From positions 1 through 30,860 of the IMG/VR virus record IMGVR_UViG_3300026518_000041: a DNA stretch of 30,860 nucleotides. One strand, written 5' to 3'. Source of the stretch: a virus. Below, one piece after another: positions 5,146 through 12,811 of the stretch (position 1 is the first letter of the stretch; the number at the start of each line of letters is the position of its first letter). The position numbers and the translations under genes are program-made. Below the pieces are notes generated by a model. The model searched no databases, was not told the DNA's origin, and saw only the letters and a list, made by a program, of their open reading frames with translations.

Positions 5146-6503
5146 GTGAAAATAATCAGTTTGGGATAGAGCGGCTTATAGATATTGAGACTGAGAGGTC
5201 TTTGTTGCATGCTTTGATGGCATTTGACACTGAAGAGGCTGATTTGGCTTTGATACGCATCAAAGAGGAACATTTTTTTGATGAGGGTAACAAAAAAGTG
5301 TTTGGGATTATGCGTGAGCTTAGTGAACGTCATTTTGATATCGATGTGGAAGTGGTACGTGCAGAGGTGCGTAAAGTTGACCGAGGCTTAGAGAAGAGTC
5401 TGCTTGACATTGTATGTTCTGAGCCTATAAGTACACTCTCTTTTGCGGTGGATGCTTTGGAGGAGTGGCGAAAAAAAAGAGAGCTACGGCGTGCAGCGTT
5501 GACACTGCTTGATGGTGTGTATAGTGGTGAGTCATCTTATGCCTGTGCGAGTCATGCATCGCAGATTATGGATGAGGCTACCTTATCTTCTGAAGATGAT
5601 TTTGAGTCGTACGCTGCATTGAACCGAAAGTATGAGAACGCCCCGCCTATGGAGAAGATACCTACTGGCATACCTTTTTTAGATTCTTATTTGAATGGTG
5701 GGCTGGAAGAGGCAAAGCTTATGCTGATGTTTGGAGACCCTGAATCTGGTAAGACGTTACTCTCAAATCAGATAGGTCGTAATATGTCTCGTGACCATCG
5801 CGTGATGTTCTTCCCGTTTGAGTTTTCCAGTAGAAGTTTTCTAGAACAAAACAAACGCCACGAGTTTTACACAAATGGAAAACCTAAAATAAATCAAGAC
5901 AATATTTTTGTGGATGATGTGAGTACAGACTTAACAGACCTTGCAATAAAGCTGAAAATATTTGCTAAGCGAGGGGGAAAGCTTGCGGTGATTGACTCGC
6001 AGATGATGATCACCAACATAGGGAACAAAGGTACTTCAGAAGAGCGTGAGACTGAGAAGTTTACTACCCTTGGACGTATAGGTATCAAATACGGGTTGCG
6101 TATTATCTTTATTTGTCAGCAAGGGAAAGAAGATACACGAAGTGGGATAGTAACGCCTATGAAGTCAAAGAATGGGGCACACGCGGCACACATTATCGCG
6201 TACATAGAAACCCCTAAGCCTGTGTTTGGAAAGGATGGAGAGATTACCAATAAAAATGAACGCTTTTTACATATCAAGAAAAATAAACAAACGGGAAAAC
6301 ACGGTAAAAAGGCCATAGGGCTTGATTTTAAGAGCTTGGAGTTTTCAGGTCGTCACCTGCGAGAGGGGGCGGGTCGTCCTAAGACTACTGAAGTGATTTA
6401 TGAAATGGAAGATACAAGTGGGAATGTGAGTGCATTAGAAGACCCTAACTTGTGGGAAAAACAAGATGCGTATGCCGATAATGTCAGTATGACAAAGGTG
6501 TAA
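5142..6503 (+). CDS. Replicative DNA helicase, DnaB-like
   Basis: 453 aa from ATG 5142 (MSENNQFGIERL, ATGA overlap). The N-terminal DnaB domain (about 12-110) includes ERSLLHALMAFD, EEHFFDEGNKKVFGIMRELS and a helical linker. The RecA-fold core begins at PTGIPFLDSYLNGGLEEAKL; Walker A is GDPESGKT (198-205) and the Walker B strand is KLAVIDSQ with Asp285. The length equals bacterial DnaB. The preceding genes supply an O-like initiator, so the phage probably brings its own helicase to its origin. The C-terminal 60 residues are acidic and unlike DnaB's usual end. Confidence 0.85.
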   Translation: MSENNQFGIERLIDIETERSLLHALMAFDTEEADLALIRIKEEHFFDEGNKKVFGIMRELSERHFDIDVEVVRAEVRKVDRGLEKSLLDIVCSEPISTLSFAVDALEEWRKKRELRRAALTLLDGVYSGESSYACASHASQIMDEATLSSEDDFESYAALNRKYENAPPMEKIPTGIPFLDSYLNGGLEEAKLMLMFGDPESGKTLLSNQIGRNMSRDHRVMFFPFEFSSRSFLEQNKRHEFYTNGKPKINQDNIFVDDVSTDLTDLAIKLKIFAKRGGKLAVIDSQMMITNIGNKGTSEERETEKFTTLGRIGIKYGLRIIFICQQGKEDTRSGIVTPMKSKNGAHAAHIIAYIETPKPVFGKDGEITNKNERFLHIKKNKQTGKHGKKAIGLDFKSLEFSGRHLREGAGRPKTTEVIYEMEDTSGNVSALEDPNLWEKQDAYADNVSMTKV

Positions 6504-6505
6504 AA

Positions 6506-8092
6506 ATGTCAGATATGAGACAAAAAGAAGCTGCTGCGGAGTTGCAGCGGCGTAAAGCTCGGAATGTCTTGATACGGCGTGGAGGGGCTGAAGGGTTTTT
6601 GCTTTATGTGGAGGCGATATTTAAACACCATTATAAAAAAGTGTTCCGTCGTACCTGGTGGGATGAGATGATGGCTAAGGCTTTGATGGACATTTACGAC
6701 GGTGTGACTACGCGACTGCTTATCTCCATGCCCCCACGTCACGGTAAGACGGAAAGAGCAGTGAGACTCTTTGGGTCGTATGTGCAGGGGTTGGATATGC
6801 AGATAAAACTACAGTATGCGACTTACTCTGGTACTTTATCTGTGCTTACTGCGGTAGATACGAAGGAGATTATGGAGTCGGCTATTTATAGAGAGATATT
6901 CCCAGAGGTAAGCTTTTCTCAAAAATTAAACCTGAAGGAACACTGGAAACTTGCAAGTGGTGCTGAATTTTTGGCCACTTCTGTGGGTGGGTCCAACACG
7001 GGTATAGGGGCTGAGATATTTATAGGGGATGATTTGCTTAAAGCTGCGGATGCAGACTCTAAGGCGAGACGCGATGAGGCCTATAATTTTTTCAACTCTT
7101 CGGCACTTACTAGGCTAGAGGGTAGGAAAGCGGTTATTTTTATTATGCAGCGCTTACACGAAGACGACCCTGCTGGACGTGTACTTGCCAAAGGAGGACG
7201 TGCATCTGACGGTGGACTATGGCATGAGATTAAACTCCCCGTGATCAATAAAGAAGAAGAGGTGTATCACTACAGAGATTTGAGACTGGTACGCCCTGCG
7301 ATGACTCCTTTAGATGCTACTGCCTTTGGGTTGGAGTTTATAGCACAGCAAGAAAAAGAGATGTCTTCTGTGGAGTTTAAACGCCAATATCTGCAGGATG
7401 CAGAAGTGAGTGAAGCTGGGTATTTTTTAGAAGAGAACTACAAAGAGGTGGTGGATGTAGAAGTGCCTGAACAAAATGAATTTATACTTGTTGACCCCGC
7501 GGAGAGTGAAGAGTCCAGTGCAGATGATAGAGGGCTTGTAGTAGTAGGTAAAAGTGTGGATGCTTCGGAGATAGTGAAGACAGTGGTGATGGATGGTCGG
7601 CGTGGTAAGTGGGATGTGTACGGTACGTGTGAGCAGATTATTTATTTAATGTTGAAATTTCCTAAGGCACCTGTGTACATAGAGGGTGCAGGTGGTGGGA
7701 TAACGCTTATAAAAGTACTCAAAAAAGAGATACTCATACACAATGCCAAGGCACAGAGTGAGGGCAAGGTACAGATACACAACGGGGTATTTGCATTTAA
7801 ACCTGACAACCAAACTTCTAAAAACCAAGGCATTAAGCTTATGGCGAACCCTATGGAACAGGGGTATCTGCTCTTCTATAAATTTATGGATGCAGATTTT
7901 AAGATGCAACTCAAAAAAGAGCTTTTGGCATTTAACCCTGAGCGTAAGGGTAATACAGATAACTGTATCGACCCTTTGAGTAAAAGTTTTATATTGGCTG
8001 ATTGCAGGCCTAAAATAAACCTACCGCCAAAGCCAAAGCCAATTAAAAGACATAGCAGACGCAACAAAAACAAAACATGGAGAGGGGTGTAG
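6506..8092 (+). CDS. terL: Terminase large subunit
   Basis: 528 aa, starting two bases after the helicase stop. The ATPase domain has Walker A SMPPRHGKT (residues 74-82) and Walker B IFIGDD (Asp175, Asp176); an adenine-binding region precedes it (TWWDEMMAKALMDIY). The RNase-H-like nuclease domain carries FILVDPAESE with Asp330, VYIEGAGGG and CIDPLSK with Asp489, the expected metal-binding acids. It packages phage DNA into the prohead through the portal. The basic tail (PPKPKPIKRHSRRNKNK) may contact DNA. Unusually, the portal is not nearby but 17 kb downstream, and the probable small subunit follows rather than precedes. Confidence 0.92.
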   Translation: MSDMRQKEAAAELQRRKARNVLIRRGGAEGFLLYVEAIFKHHYKKVFRRTWWDEMMAKALMDIYDGVTTRLLISMPPRHGKTERAVRLFGSYVQGLDMQIKLQYATYSGTLSVLTAVDTKEIMESAIYREIFPEVSFSQKLNLKEHWKLASGAEFLATSVGGSNTGIGAEIFIGDDLLKAADADSKARRDEAYNFFNSSALTRLEGRKAVIFIMQRLHEDDPAGRVLAKGGRASDGGLWHEIKLPVINKEEEVYHYRDLRLVRPAMTPLDATAFGLEFIAQQEKEMSSVEFKRQYLQDAEVSEAGYFLEENYKEVVDVEVPEQNEFILVDPAESEESSADDRGLVVVGKSVDASEIVKTVVMDGRRGKWDVYGTCEQIIYLMLKFPKAPVYIEGAGGGITLIKVLKKEILIHNAKAQSEGKVQIHNGVFAFKPDNQTSKNQGIKLMANPMEQGYLLFYKFMDADFKMQLKKELLAFNPERKGNTDNCIDPLSKSFILADCRPKINLPPKPKPIKRHSRRNKNKTWRGV

Positions 8093-8093
8093 T

Positions 8094-8702
8094 ATGGCAG
8101 TGGGTGATGATGTAAAGTTGGAGATACGGGCGTTTTATGAGAGTCATAACCTTTCTTATGCCAAGGTAGCAGCACACTTTGAGGAGTTGGGGTATCCTAA
8201 CTACAAGAAGAGTATGGAGAACTGGGGAAGAAGTGATGTGCCAAAATGGAAGAAGAATAGATATGCCTCCATAGAAGAGGCTTTGGAAAGTATGGTGGAT
8301 GATACAGTGATGGATGCCATACATGACAAGGCCAAGGAGCTAATAAAAGACAAGATAAAGAAGGATGTGGGAGGTGATGGGCTTGATGTAGAAGTGCTGG
8401 ATGAAGATGACCTTGATGCGATGAGTGCAGCTGCTATAAAAGAGCTGATCTACAAAAAGCTTAACAAACATGCACTTACTGGGATGATGGCACAGAACCT
8501 TGAACGCTCTGAGAAGATGGCGAAGAAAGCAAAAACCATAGGCGTGCTTGCCACACACCACAATATGTTGACTACTACCTACACCACAATACACGGCAAA
8601 CAGACCAACATTACGCTGACTGACCCAAATAATGAGGTTAAGAGTGACAAAGAGCTGGATGAACTAAGTACCGAAGAGCTACAGGCTCTGCTTGAGGGGT
8701 AG
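8094..8702 (+). CDS. Probable terminase small subunit
   Basis: 202 aa, ATG one base after the terL stop. The N-terminus (EIRAFYESHNLSYAKVAAHFEELGYP...WGRSDVPKWKK, about 8-50) looks like an HTH DNA-binding domain of the terminase small subunit or phage transposase-like type. The middle is acidic and helical, consistent with the oligomerisation region. The C-terminus (ELDELSTEELQALLEG) is a short acidic motif often seen in small terminases and likely to contact TerL. The assignment is from layout and position next to terL; no unmistakable family motif is present. Confidence 0.6.
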   Translation: MAVGDDVKLEIRAFYESHNLSYAKVAAHFEELGYPNYKKSMENWGRSDVPKWKKNRYASIEEALESMVDDTVMDAIHDKAKELIKDKIKKDVGGDGLDVEVLDEDDLDAMSAAAIKELIYKKLNKHALTGMMAQNLERSEKMAKKAKTIGVLATHHNMLTTTYTTIHGKQTNITLTDPNNEVKSDKELDELSTEELQALLEG

Positions 8703-8704
8703 GT

Positions 8705-9169
8705 ATGGTTAAAGGGGTGAAGATGTCTAAACGATGGTGTCGTGCGTCTAGTTCTTGGGATATTCCGATAGAAGAGAAATTTTATAAGAAAGAGGATGAA
8801 AATAAAAGGGTGTATTTCCCTGAGATTAAAATGAGGAAGAATGATTTTGTGTATCTATGTGCAGCAGCTAAACGACACGGGGTGACAAACAGTTGTGAGC
8901 TAGAGACTATTTTGACGCGTGCATTTACCTATGGGATGCTTTGCAATGATGTTATTTTGTTGCGACAAAATGGTGAAAAGCAAAAACGCATATCTGTTGG
9001 AAATGATAGGCTTGTACGCAAACGTAGGTTTATGGTACATCCCTCTTTTGTACGTCTAATCAAAAGAGAGGCAGAGGAGAGAAAGATAAGTATCTCTTTG
9101 TTGGTTTATACGATATTTCTTATCTACAAAGAGAGGTTTCCTATACATCTTGGAGTAGTTACCACATAA
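8705..9169 (+). CDS. Basic protein of unknown function
   Basis: 154 aa from ATG 8705 after GAGGGG; ATG 8723 (MSKRW) is an equally possible start with its own AAAGGGG. The protein is strongly basic with many Lys and Arg. Two segments (IKMRKNDFVYLCAAAKRHG and FMVHPSFVRLIKREAEERKISISLLVYTIFL) resemble the strand-helix-helix shape of ribbon-helix-helix proteins, which would make it a DNA-binding protein; this is a weak similarity. It is the last gene before the first C7T6 element and therefore ends the early/packaging unit. Confidence 0.5.
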   Translation: MVKGVKMSKRWCRASSSWDIPIEEKFYKKEDENKRVYFPEIKMRKNDFVYLCAAAKRHGVTNSCELETILTRAFTYGMLCNDVILLRQNGEKQKRISVGNDRLVRKRRFMVHPSFVRLIKREAEERKISISLLVYTIFLIYKERFPIHLGVVTT

Positions 9170-9179
9170 CAACCCCAAT

Positions 9180-9218
9180 CACCCCCCCTTTTTTAAACTT
9201 AGAACATTGGTATAAAAT
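9180..9218 (+). promoter_or_regulatory. C7T6 element 1 with -10 box (capsid unit)
   Basis: CACCCCCCCTTTTTTAA at 9180-9196, then a -10-like TATAAAAT at 9211-9218, followed by the scaffold gene. The identical 17-base word occurs at 14404-14420 and 19592-19608, each between a stop codon and the first gene of a new block. It probably marks a late promoter. Confidence 0.65.
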
Positions 9219-9269
9219 GCAAAACATAGAGAAATATAATCTCAAAAAACATTTGTGAGGAGTAACGGT

Positions 9270-9902
9270 ATGGATAAAAAACCTAGCGGAAGCAAAGCTG
9301 AATTACCTGATTTAGAAGGTGTAAAGCAACAGCTTTTAAAAGAGCGTGCACAGTATGATGCTAAAAAAGAGGCTTTTGAAGGGCTAGAAGAAAAACTTAA
9401 TAAAGAGTTTGAATCTGGGCTTGATGCCTCCTTGAGTGATGAAGAACGCGATGTTATACTTGAAGGTAATGTATTAGATATTGCACGAATGATTGATGCG
9501 AAGCGTCAAGCATTTGTGGGGGACAGGGTGAATGATGAGCGTAAAGAGCTTGAACTTATGGAAGATGCTCTTGAGCAAAAAGAAGAGCGGATTGAAGACT
9601 TAGAAGCAGAGGCATCTTTTAGGAAGGGGCACCCCGATTTGGATACAGATGGCTTTGCTGAGTATCTAAGAGGTGAAATGTCTCCCAATCAGAGAGAAAA
9701 ATTTTTGGCTGAGTCAAAGGGGGATAAAGTGAAGTTTTTGGGGCTTGCGGCTAAGGCATTTTTGGAGAGTATGGGTACTATGCCTGATGATGATCCAAAA
9801 CTTCCTACAGACATATCTAATATTGCTGGTGCTACTGGTGATGTGGATAATGATACTGATGATACCCCAGACAATGATTATCTGGCTTCTGTGGGACTGT
9901 AG
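9270..9902 (+). CDS. Capsid scaffolding protein (probable)
   Basis: 210 aa from ATG 9270. This start is preferred to an in-frame GTG at 9255 because GAGGAG (9257-9262) is at proper spacing. The protein is highly acidic with a long heptad-rich coiled coil (about 85-118, RKELELMEDALEQKEERIED). A central AEASFRKGHPDLDTDGFAEYL region and an Asp-rich tail (TDDTPDNDYLASVGL) follow. Composition, size and position before the major capsid gene are those of podovirus scaffolds, which guide shell assembly and leave the prohead. No enzymatic motif is present. Confidence 0.65.
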   Translation: MDKKPSGSKAELPDLEGVKQQLLKERAQYDAKKEAFEGLEEKLNKEFESGLDASLSDEERDVILEGNVLDIARMIDAKRQAFVGDRVNDERKELELMEDALEQKEERIEDLEAEASFRKGHPDLDTDGFAEYLRGEMSPNQREKFLAESKGDKVKFLGLAAKAFLESMGTMPDDDPKLPTDISNIAGATGDVDNDTDDTPDNDYLASVGL

Positions 9903-10091
9903 ATGAGGAATGAAAGTAAAGAAGAAAAAAGATGGAAATTAGAAGAGGATATGAGAACTCTTTCTAGGGCTATGGAAATCGTGAAAGATAAATCACGATT
10001 GAAAGAGGTACAGACTTTTGCTAAAGAAAAGAAGCAAGAGATTGAGATGATTGAGGATGTGAGTTATCTTGAAAAAATTGGATTAAAATAA
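9903..10091 (+). CDS. Small helical protein in capsid unit, 62 aa
   Basis: ATG follows the scaffold stop directly. It is very rich in Lys and Glu and predicted to be one long helix (ESKEEKRWKLEEDMRTLS through EKKQEIEMIEDVS). No family is recognised. Sitting between scaffold and major capsid genes it could be a minor capsid or assembly cofactor, translationally coupled to the scaffold. Confidence 0.55.
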   Translation: MRNESKEEKRWKLEEDMRTLSRAMEIVKDKSRLKEVQTFAKEKKQEIEMIEDVSYLEKIGLK

Positions 10092-10101
10092 AGGAAAGAA
10101 T

Positions 10102-11256
10102 ATGCCAGTATTAACAGCAGATGCTTTTGCATCTAAAGACCCAAAAGAAAATTTGGAACACGGAAAAGATATTATGATTGCAGCGACACGTTCAAGTGCC
10201 TTTGCCGGGTTGATGGGATCAGACGAGAACTCCATCATCAAAACACAAAATGAAACACACTCTAAAGCTGCTATCGTGACGATGAGTCTGCTTGCTCCAC
10301 TTCGTACATTAGGGGTAAGAGGTAACGAAAACCTTAACGGTTTATCAAATAAGCTCAAACGTCTGTTTATGGATGTAAAAGGAAATGTTGTTGGGGAAGA
10401 TATTATTTCAGATAACACCAAGAAACTTGAGCGTTCTAGTTGGATGAATTTTAGAAGAGATGCTAAAAATGGTCTTAAAGAGTGGCTAAAATGGATCATG
10501 GATTGTGAGCGTTTTTCTAAACTGTCATATGACTGTACTAAGATTACCTGTGTTAAGGCAAATGGAACGGTGTCTGATACCCCTAGTAGCCTTGTGGCTG
10601 GTGATGTTATGAGTGCGCTTGCACTAGATGCTGCATATGACAGAGCTAAAAATGGGTACACCGATAGTGTAGGAAAGCGTCACCCTAAAATGAAACCACA
10701 TAAAGTTGAAGCAGGTATCGTTAAAGGTGTCAAAACAGACATTGAAATATTTGTGATGATGGTGGGTGGTGCGTCTGCACAGAACCTTGCTAATGACCCC
10801 TTATTCGAGCAAAAGAGACTTGGATTATCTGATGTTGATAGAGAGAAATTGCCTTTTGCGGGTGGTATCGGGCTTTACGACCAGAAGATTGTCGTGGTTG
10901 ATAAGGGTACTTGGAATGAAGAAGATGCGGGTATCGTGACTTCTGCTACTCCTGACTGGATTGACATTAACGGTCAGACTATCGGAAACTTTGCTCAGTA
11001 TGCTGGTGCAGCTGGAATAGAGACAGAAGTAAACCTTATGTTAGGTGCTGGTGCTGGGGTGCAACCGTTCCAAGCTATCCCAGATTATGAAGAAGATGGT
11101 AAAACGATTGACAGTGGTAGAAAGCTTAGAATCTTTGCTGATTTATTCTTCGGGTTTGAGAAGTTTAGACCTAAAGGTAAAACGGCTGACGAGATAGCAT
11201 TGTCTTGGCACGATGAAGATTATGGTGTGCAAGCTGTTGTCGCTACTATCAAGTAG
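10102..11256 (+). CDS. Major capsid protein, N4 gp56-like (DUF4043 type)
   Basis: 384 aa with AAAGGA ribosome site. The region around residues 36-95 (GLMGSDENSIIKTQ, LLAPLRTLGVRGNENLNG, LFMDVKGNV) carries the pattern of the N4 gp56/DUF4043 capsid family: a GSDxNxII motif, then LxGxGVxGNExLxG. The later part (FVMMVGGASAQNLANDPLFE, GIGLYDQKIVVVDKG, a Gly-rich LMLGAGAGVQPF) fits the HK97-fold peripheral and axial domains of that group. It builds the icosahedral shell and is the key marker that the phage is related to the N4-type head module rather than to P22 or T7. Assignment is by motif pattern and gene order. Confidence 0.75.
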   Translation: MPVLTADAFASKDPKENLEHGKDIMIAATRSSAFAGLMGSDENSIIKTQNETHSKAAIVTMSLLAPLRTLGVRGNENLNGLSNKLKRLFMDVKGNVVGEDIISDNTKKLERSSWMNFRRDAKNGLKEWLKWIMDCERFSKLSYDCTKITCVKANGTVSDTPSSLVAGDVMSALALDAAYDRAKNGYTDSVGKRHPKMKPHKVEAGIVKGVKTDIEIFVMMVGGASAQNLANDPLFEQKRLGLSDVDREKLPFAGGIGLYDQKIVVVDKGTWNEEDAGIVTSATPDWIDINGQTIGNFAQYAGAAGIETEVNLMLGAGAGVQPFQAIPDYEEDGKTIDSGRKLRIFADLFFGFEKFRPKGKTADEIALSWHDEDYGVQAVVATIK

Positions 11257-11267
11257 AGGGGGCGGGG

Positions 11268-11681
11268 ATGCCTAAACTTCATATACCTTCTTTGTGCATA
11301 CTTCAATATACGGGGGAACACCCCCGTAAAGTGGTTGAAATACGCATAAATAGAAGAGAAAAAGTTCCTGTACTTACAAAGGGCGATTGCCTAGCTGTTA
11401 CAACGGCTATAGGGATGATGATGATTGCGAAACATCCTTATTTTGAGATGGTGAAAGATGATGCGCTTGAAGAAGTTCTGAGAGTGGGTGCTTCGGTACC
11501 TGCCTCAGATACCGCAGCTGAAAAAGAAGCAGCTGAAAAAGAAGCAGTGTTTTTAACCAAAGAGAATGTGATGCAGGCTGACATCAAAGAGATTAAAGCT
11601 GCTTGTAAAAAACATGGTGTGACCATTGGTAAAAAAAATAAAAATGATTTGGTAGCGTTGTTGTTGCCTTATTTGTCTTAA
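11268..11681 (+). CDS. Capsid-unit protein with SAP/HeH-like C-terminus
   Basis: 137 aa with a strong GAGGGGG ribosome site. The first 70 residues are unrecognised (MPKLHIPSLCILQYTGEHPR..., AIGMMMIAKHPYFEMV). A linker contains an exact tandem repeat AAEKE-AAEKE, also repeated in the DNA around 11514-11545. The last 35 residues (ADIKEIKAACKKHGVTIGKK...LVALLLPYL) look like the short helix-extended-helix / SAP-type nucleic-acid-binding fold seen at the ends of several phage head proteins. It is probably a head completion or decoration protein. Confidence 0.5.
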   Translation: MPKLHIPSLCILQYTGEHPRKVVEIRINRREKVPVLTKGDCLAVTTAIGMMMIAKHPYFEMVKDDALEEVLRVGASVPASDTAAEKEAAEKEAVFLTKENVMQADIKEIKAACKKHGVTIGKKNKNDLVALLLPYLS

Positions 11682-11693
11682 CAAAGGGCTAAT

Positions 11694-12317
11694 GTGGCAG
11701 TGAACATAGTAGAGGTAGTTTTAGGGATACGTTCCCGTTTGGGTGATACAGACGTGACCAGTCGTGATTATAGTGACCCTGAAATCATCGATGCTGTCAA
11801 CTCTGCGTTAGCTCATTTGAGTGAAGATTTACTTTGCTTCCGCCGTATCTGGAGGGTGCCTTGTGTGGCTGGGGTTGGTAGATATGAATTGCCGAGTGAT
11901 TTTCTTCGATTCATCTCTGTTAACTATAATGGTACGCTCATTACAGAAGTAGAGAGTATGGAGCACAGGGTAAACCGTAGCTATACTTACCCCAGACAGA
12001 GTGTTTCTCTGGATTTGCAAACACTACATCTATTCCCCGCTGAGAGTATAAAGAGTGGAGATGTCATAGAGCTTTACTATAACTACTTTGAAACGATAGG
12101 CGATGACAGAGATACCATCGCTTTACCTAACAATGCCAAAGAAGCGATGATTTACTTTGCCTTGGGTTTGTTGTTTGAGAACAATATTTCAGCTAAAGGC
12201 ATGGAAAAGAGCAACAGATATAAAAAACTTTATGAAATGGAAGTACAGAAGTTGGCTTCGCGTGTGCAGATGAATGCACAGAGTAAGAACATACGCACGA
12301 GATATAGAAAGGTTTAG
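11694..12317 (+). CDS. Head-tail adaptor protein
   Basis: 207 aa. The start is GTG 11694, with AAAGGG at 11684-11689; GTG 11700 is the alternative. The N-terminal part (VVLGIRSRLGDTDVTSRDYSDPEIIDAVNSAL) is typical of phage adaptor proteins that bind below the portal ring. It is followed by a beta-rich middle (YELPSDFLRFISVNYNG) and helices at the end (AKEAMIYFALGLLFENN, KLYEMEVQKLASR). Size and gene order after the capsid gene agree. The exact family (DUF6682-like) is a suggestion. Confidence 0.65.
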   Translation: MAVNIVEVVLGIRSRLGDTDVTSRDYSDPEIIDAVNSALAHLSEDLLCFRRIWRVPCVAGVGRYELPSDFLRFISVNYNGTLITEVESMEHRVNRSYTYPRQSVSLDLQTLHLFPAESIKSGDVIELYYNYFETIGDDRDTIALPNNAKEAMIYFALGLLFENNISAKGMEKSNRYKKLYEMEVQKLASRVQMNAQSKNIRTRYRKV

Positions 12318-12319
12318 AA

Positions 12320-12811
12320 ATGGCACTTTTAGCTGTAACGGATATATTAAGGGACATTAATACCATTTCAAATTCACTCAATGGGAATGTGCTTATCGTG
12401 CAGGCACGCAAAGACATAAAAGAGGAGCTAAGGCGTTCTGGGTTATCACAAGAAGAGCGTGATAGGCTTTATGCAAATTTTTCACAGCAATTAGCACTTG
12501 GACTAGTGGCGCAGGCGATAAACTTGGCTAAAGAGATACCTCCTTTGATACAAGAGGTAGAAAAACTTAAAGAAGATGCAGCAATTTTGGATATACAGCG
12601 TAGTAAAACTTCTAGTAAGTTAGATGCAGAGATAGCAGTATTAGCCGAACAAAAAAAAGGTTTCTTGAAAGATATGTTTTATAAGACGCTTAAATTAAAC
12701 TCTGAAAATTCAGCCATGCTCGCGCAAGCAGGTATAGTGACTCCTGGATGGATGACAACCGCGATGAAAACAGCAATATCGAAGATGACGGATGGGCAGA
12801 TAAGCCCCTAG
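12320..12811 (+). CDS. Coiled-coil structural protein, unknown
   Basis: 163 aa, two bases after the adaptor stop. It is almost entirely helical with heptads (EELRRSGLSQEERDRLYANF; IQEVEKLKEDAAILDIQRSK; KLDAEIAVLAEQKKGFLKDM) and a less regular end (NSAMLAQAGIVTPGWMTTAM). Its coding region overlaps the next gene in another frame if that gene starts at 12748. It may be a tail or internal virion component; no family is recognised. Confidence 0.5.
   Translation: MALLAVTDILRDINTISNSLNGNVLIVQARKDIKEELRRSGLSQEERDRLYANFSQQLALGLVAQAINLAKEIPPLIQEVEKLKEDAAILDIQRSKTSSKLDAEIAVLAEQKKGFLKDMFYKTLKLNSENSAMLAQAGIVTPGWMTTAMKTAISKMTDGQISP

Noticed and set aside
5016-5333. 105-codon minus-strand frame across a gene junction
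   Set aside because: It lies opposite well-supported coupled genes on the + strand and its His/Phe/Ile-rich translation is typical of an antisense shadow.
10083-10661. 192-codon minus-strand frame opposite the capsid gene
   Set aside because: Antisense to the major capsid gene, Ser/Leu-rich, no ribosome site.
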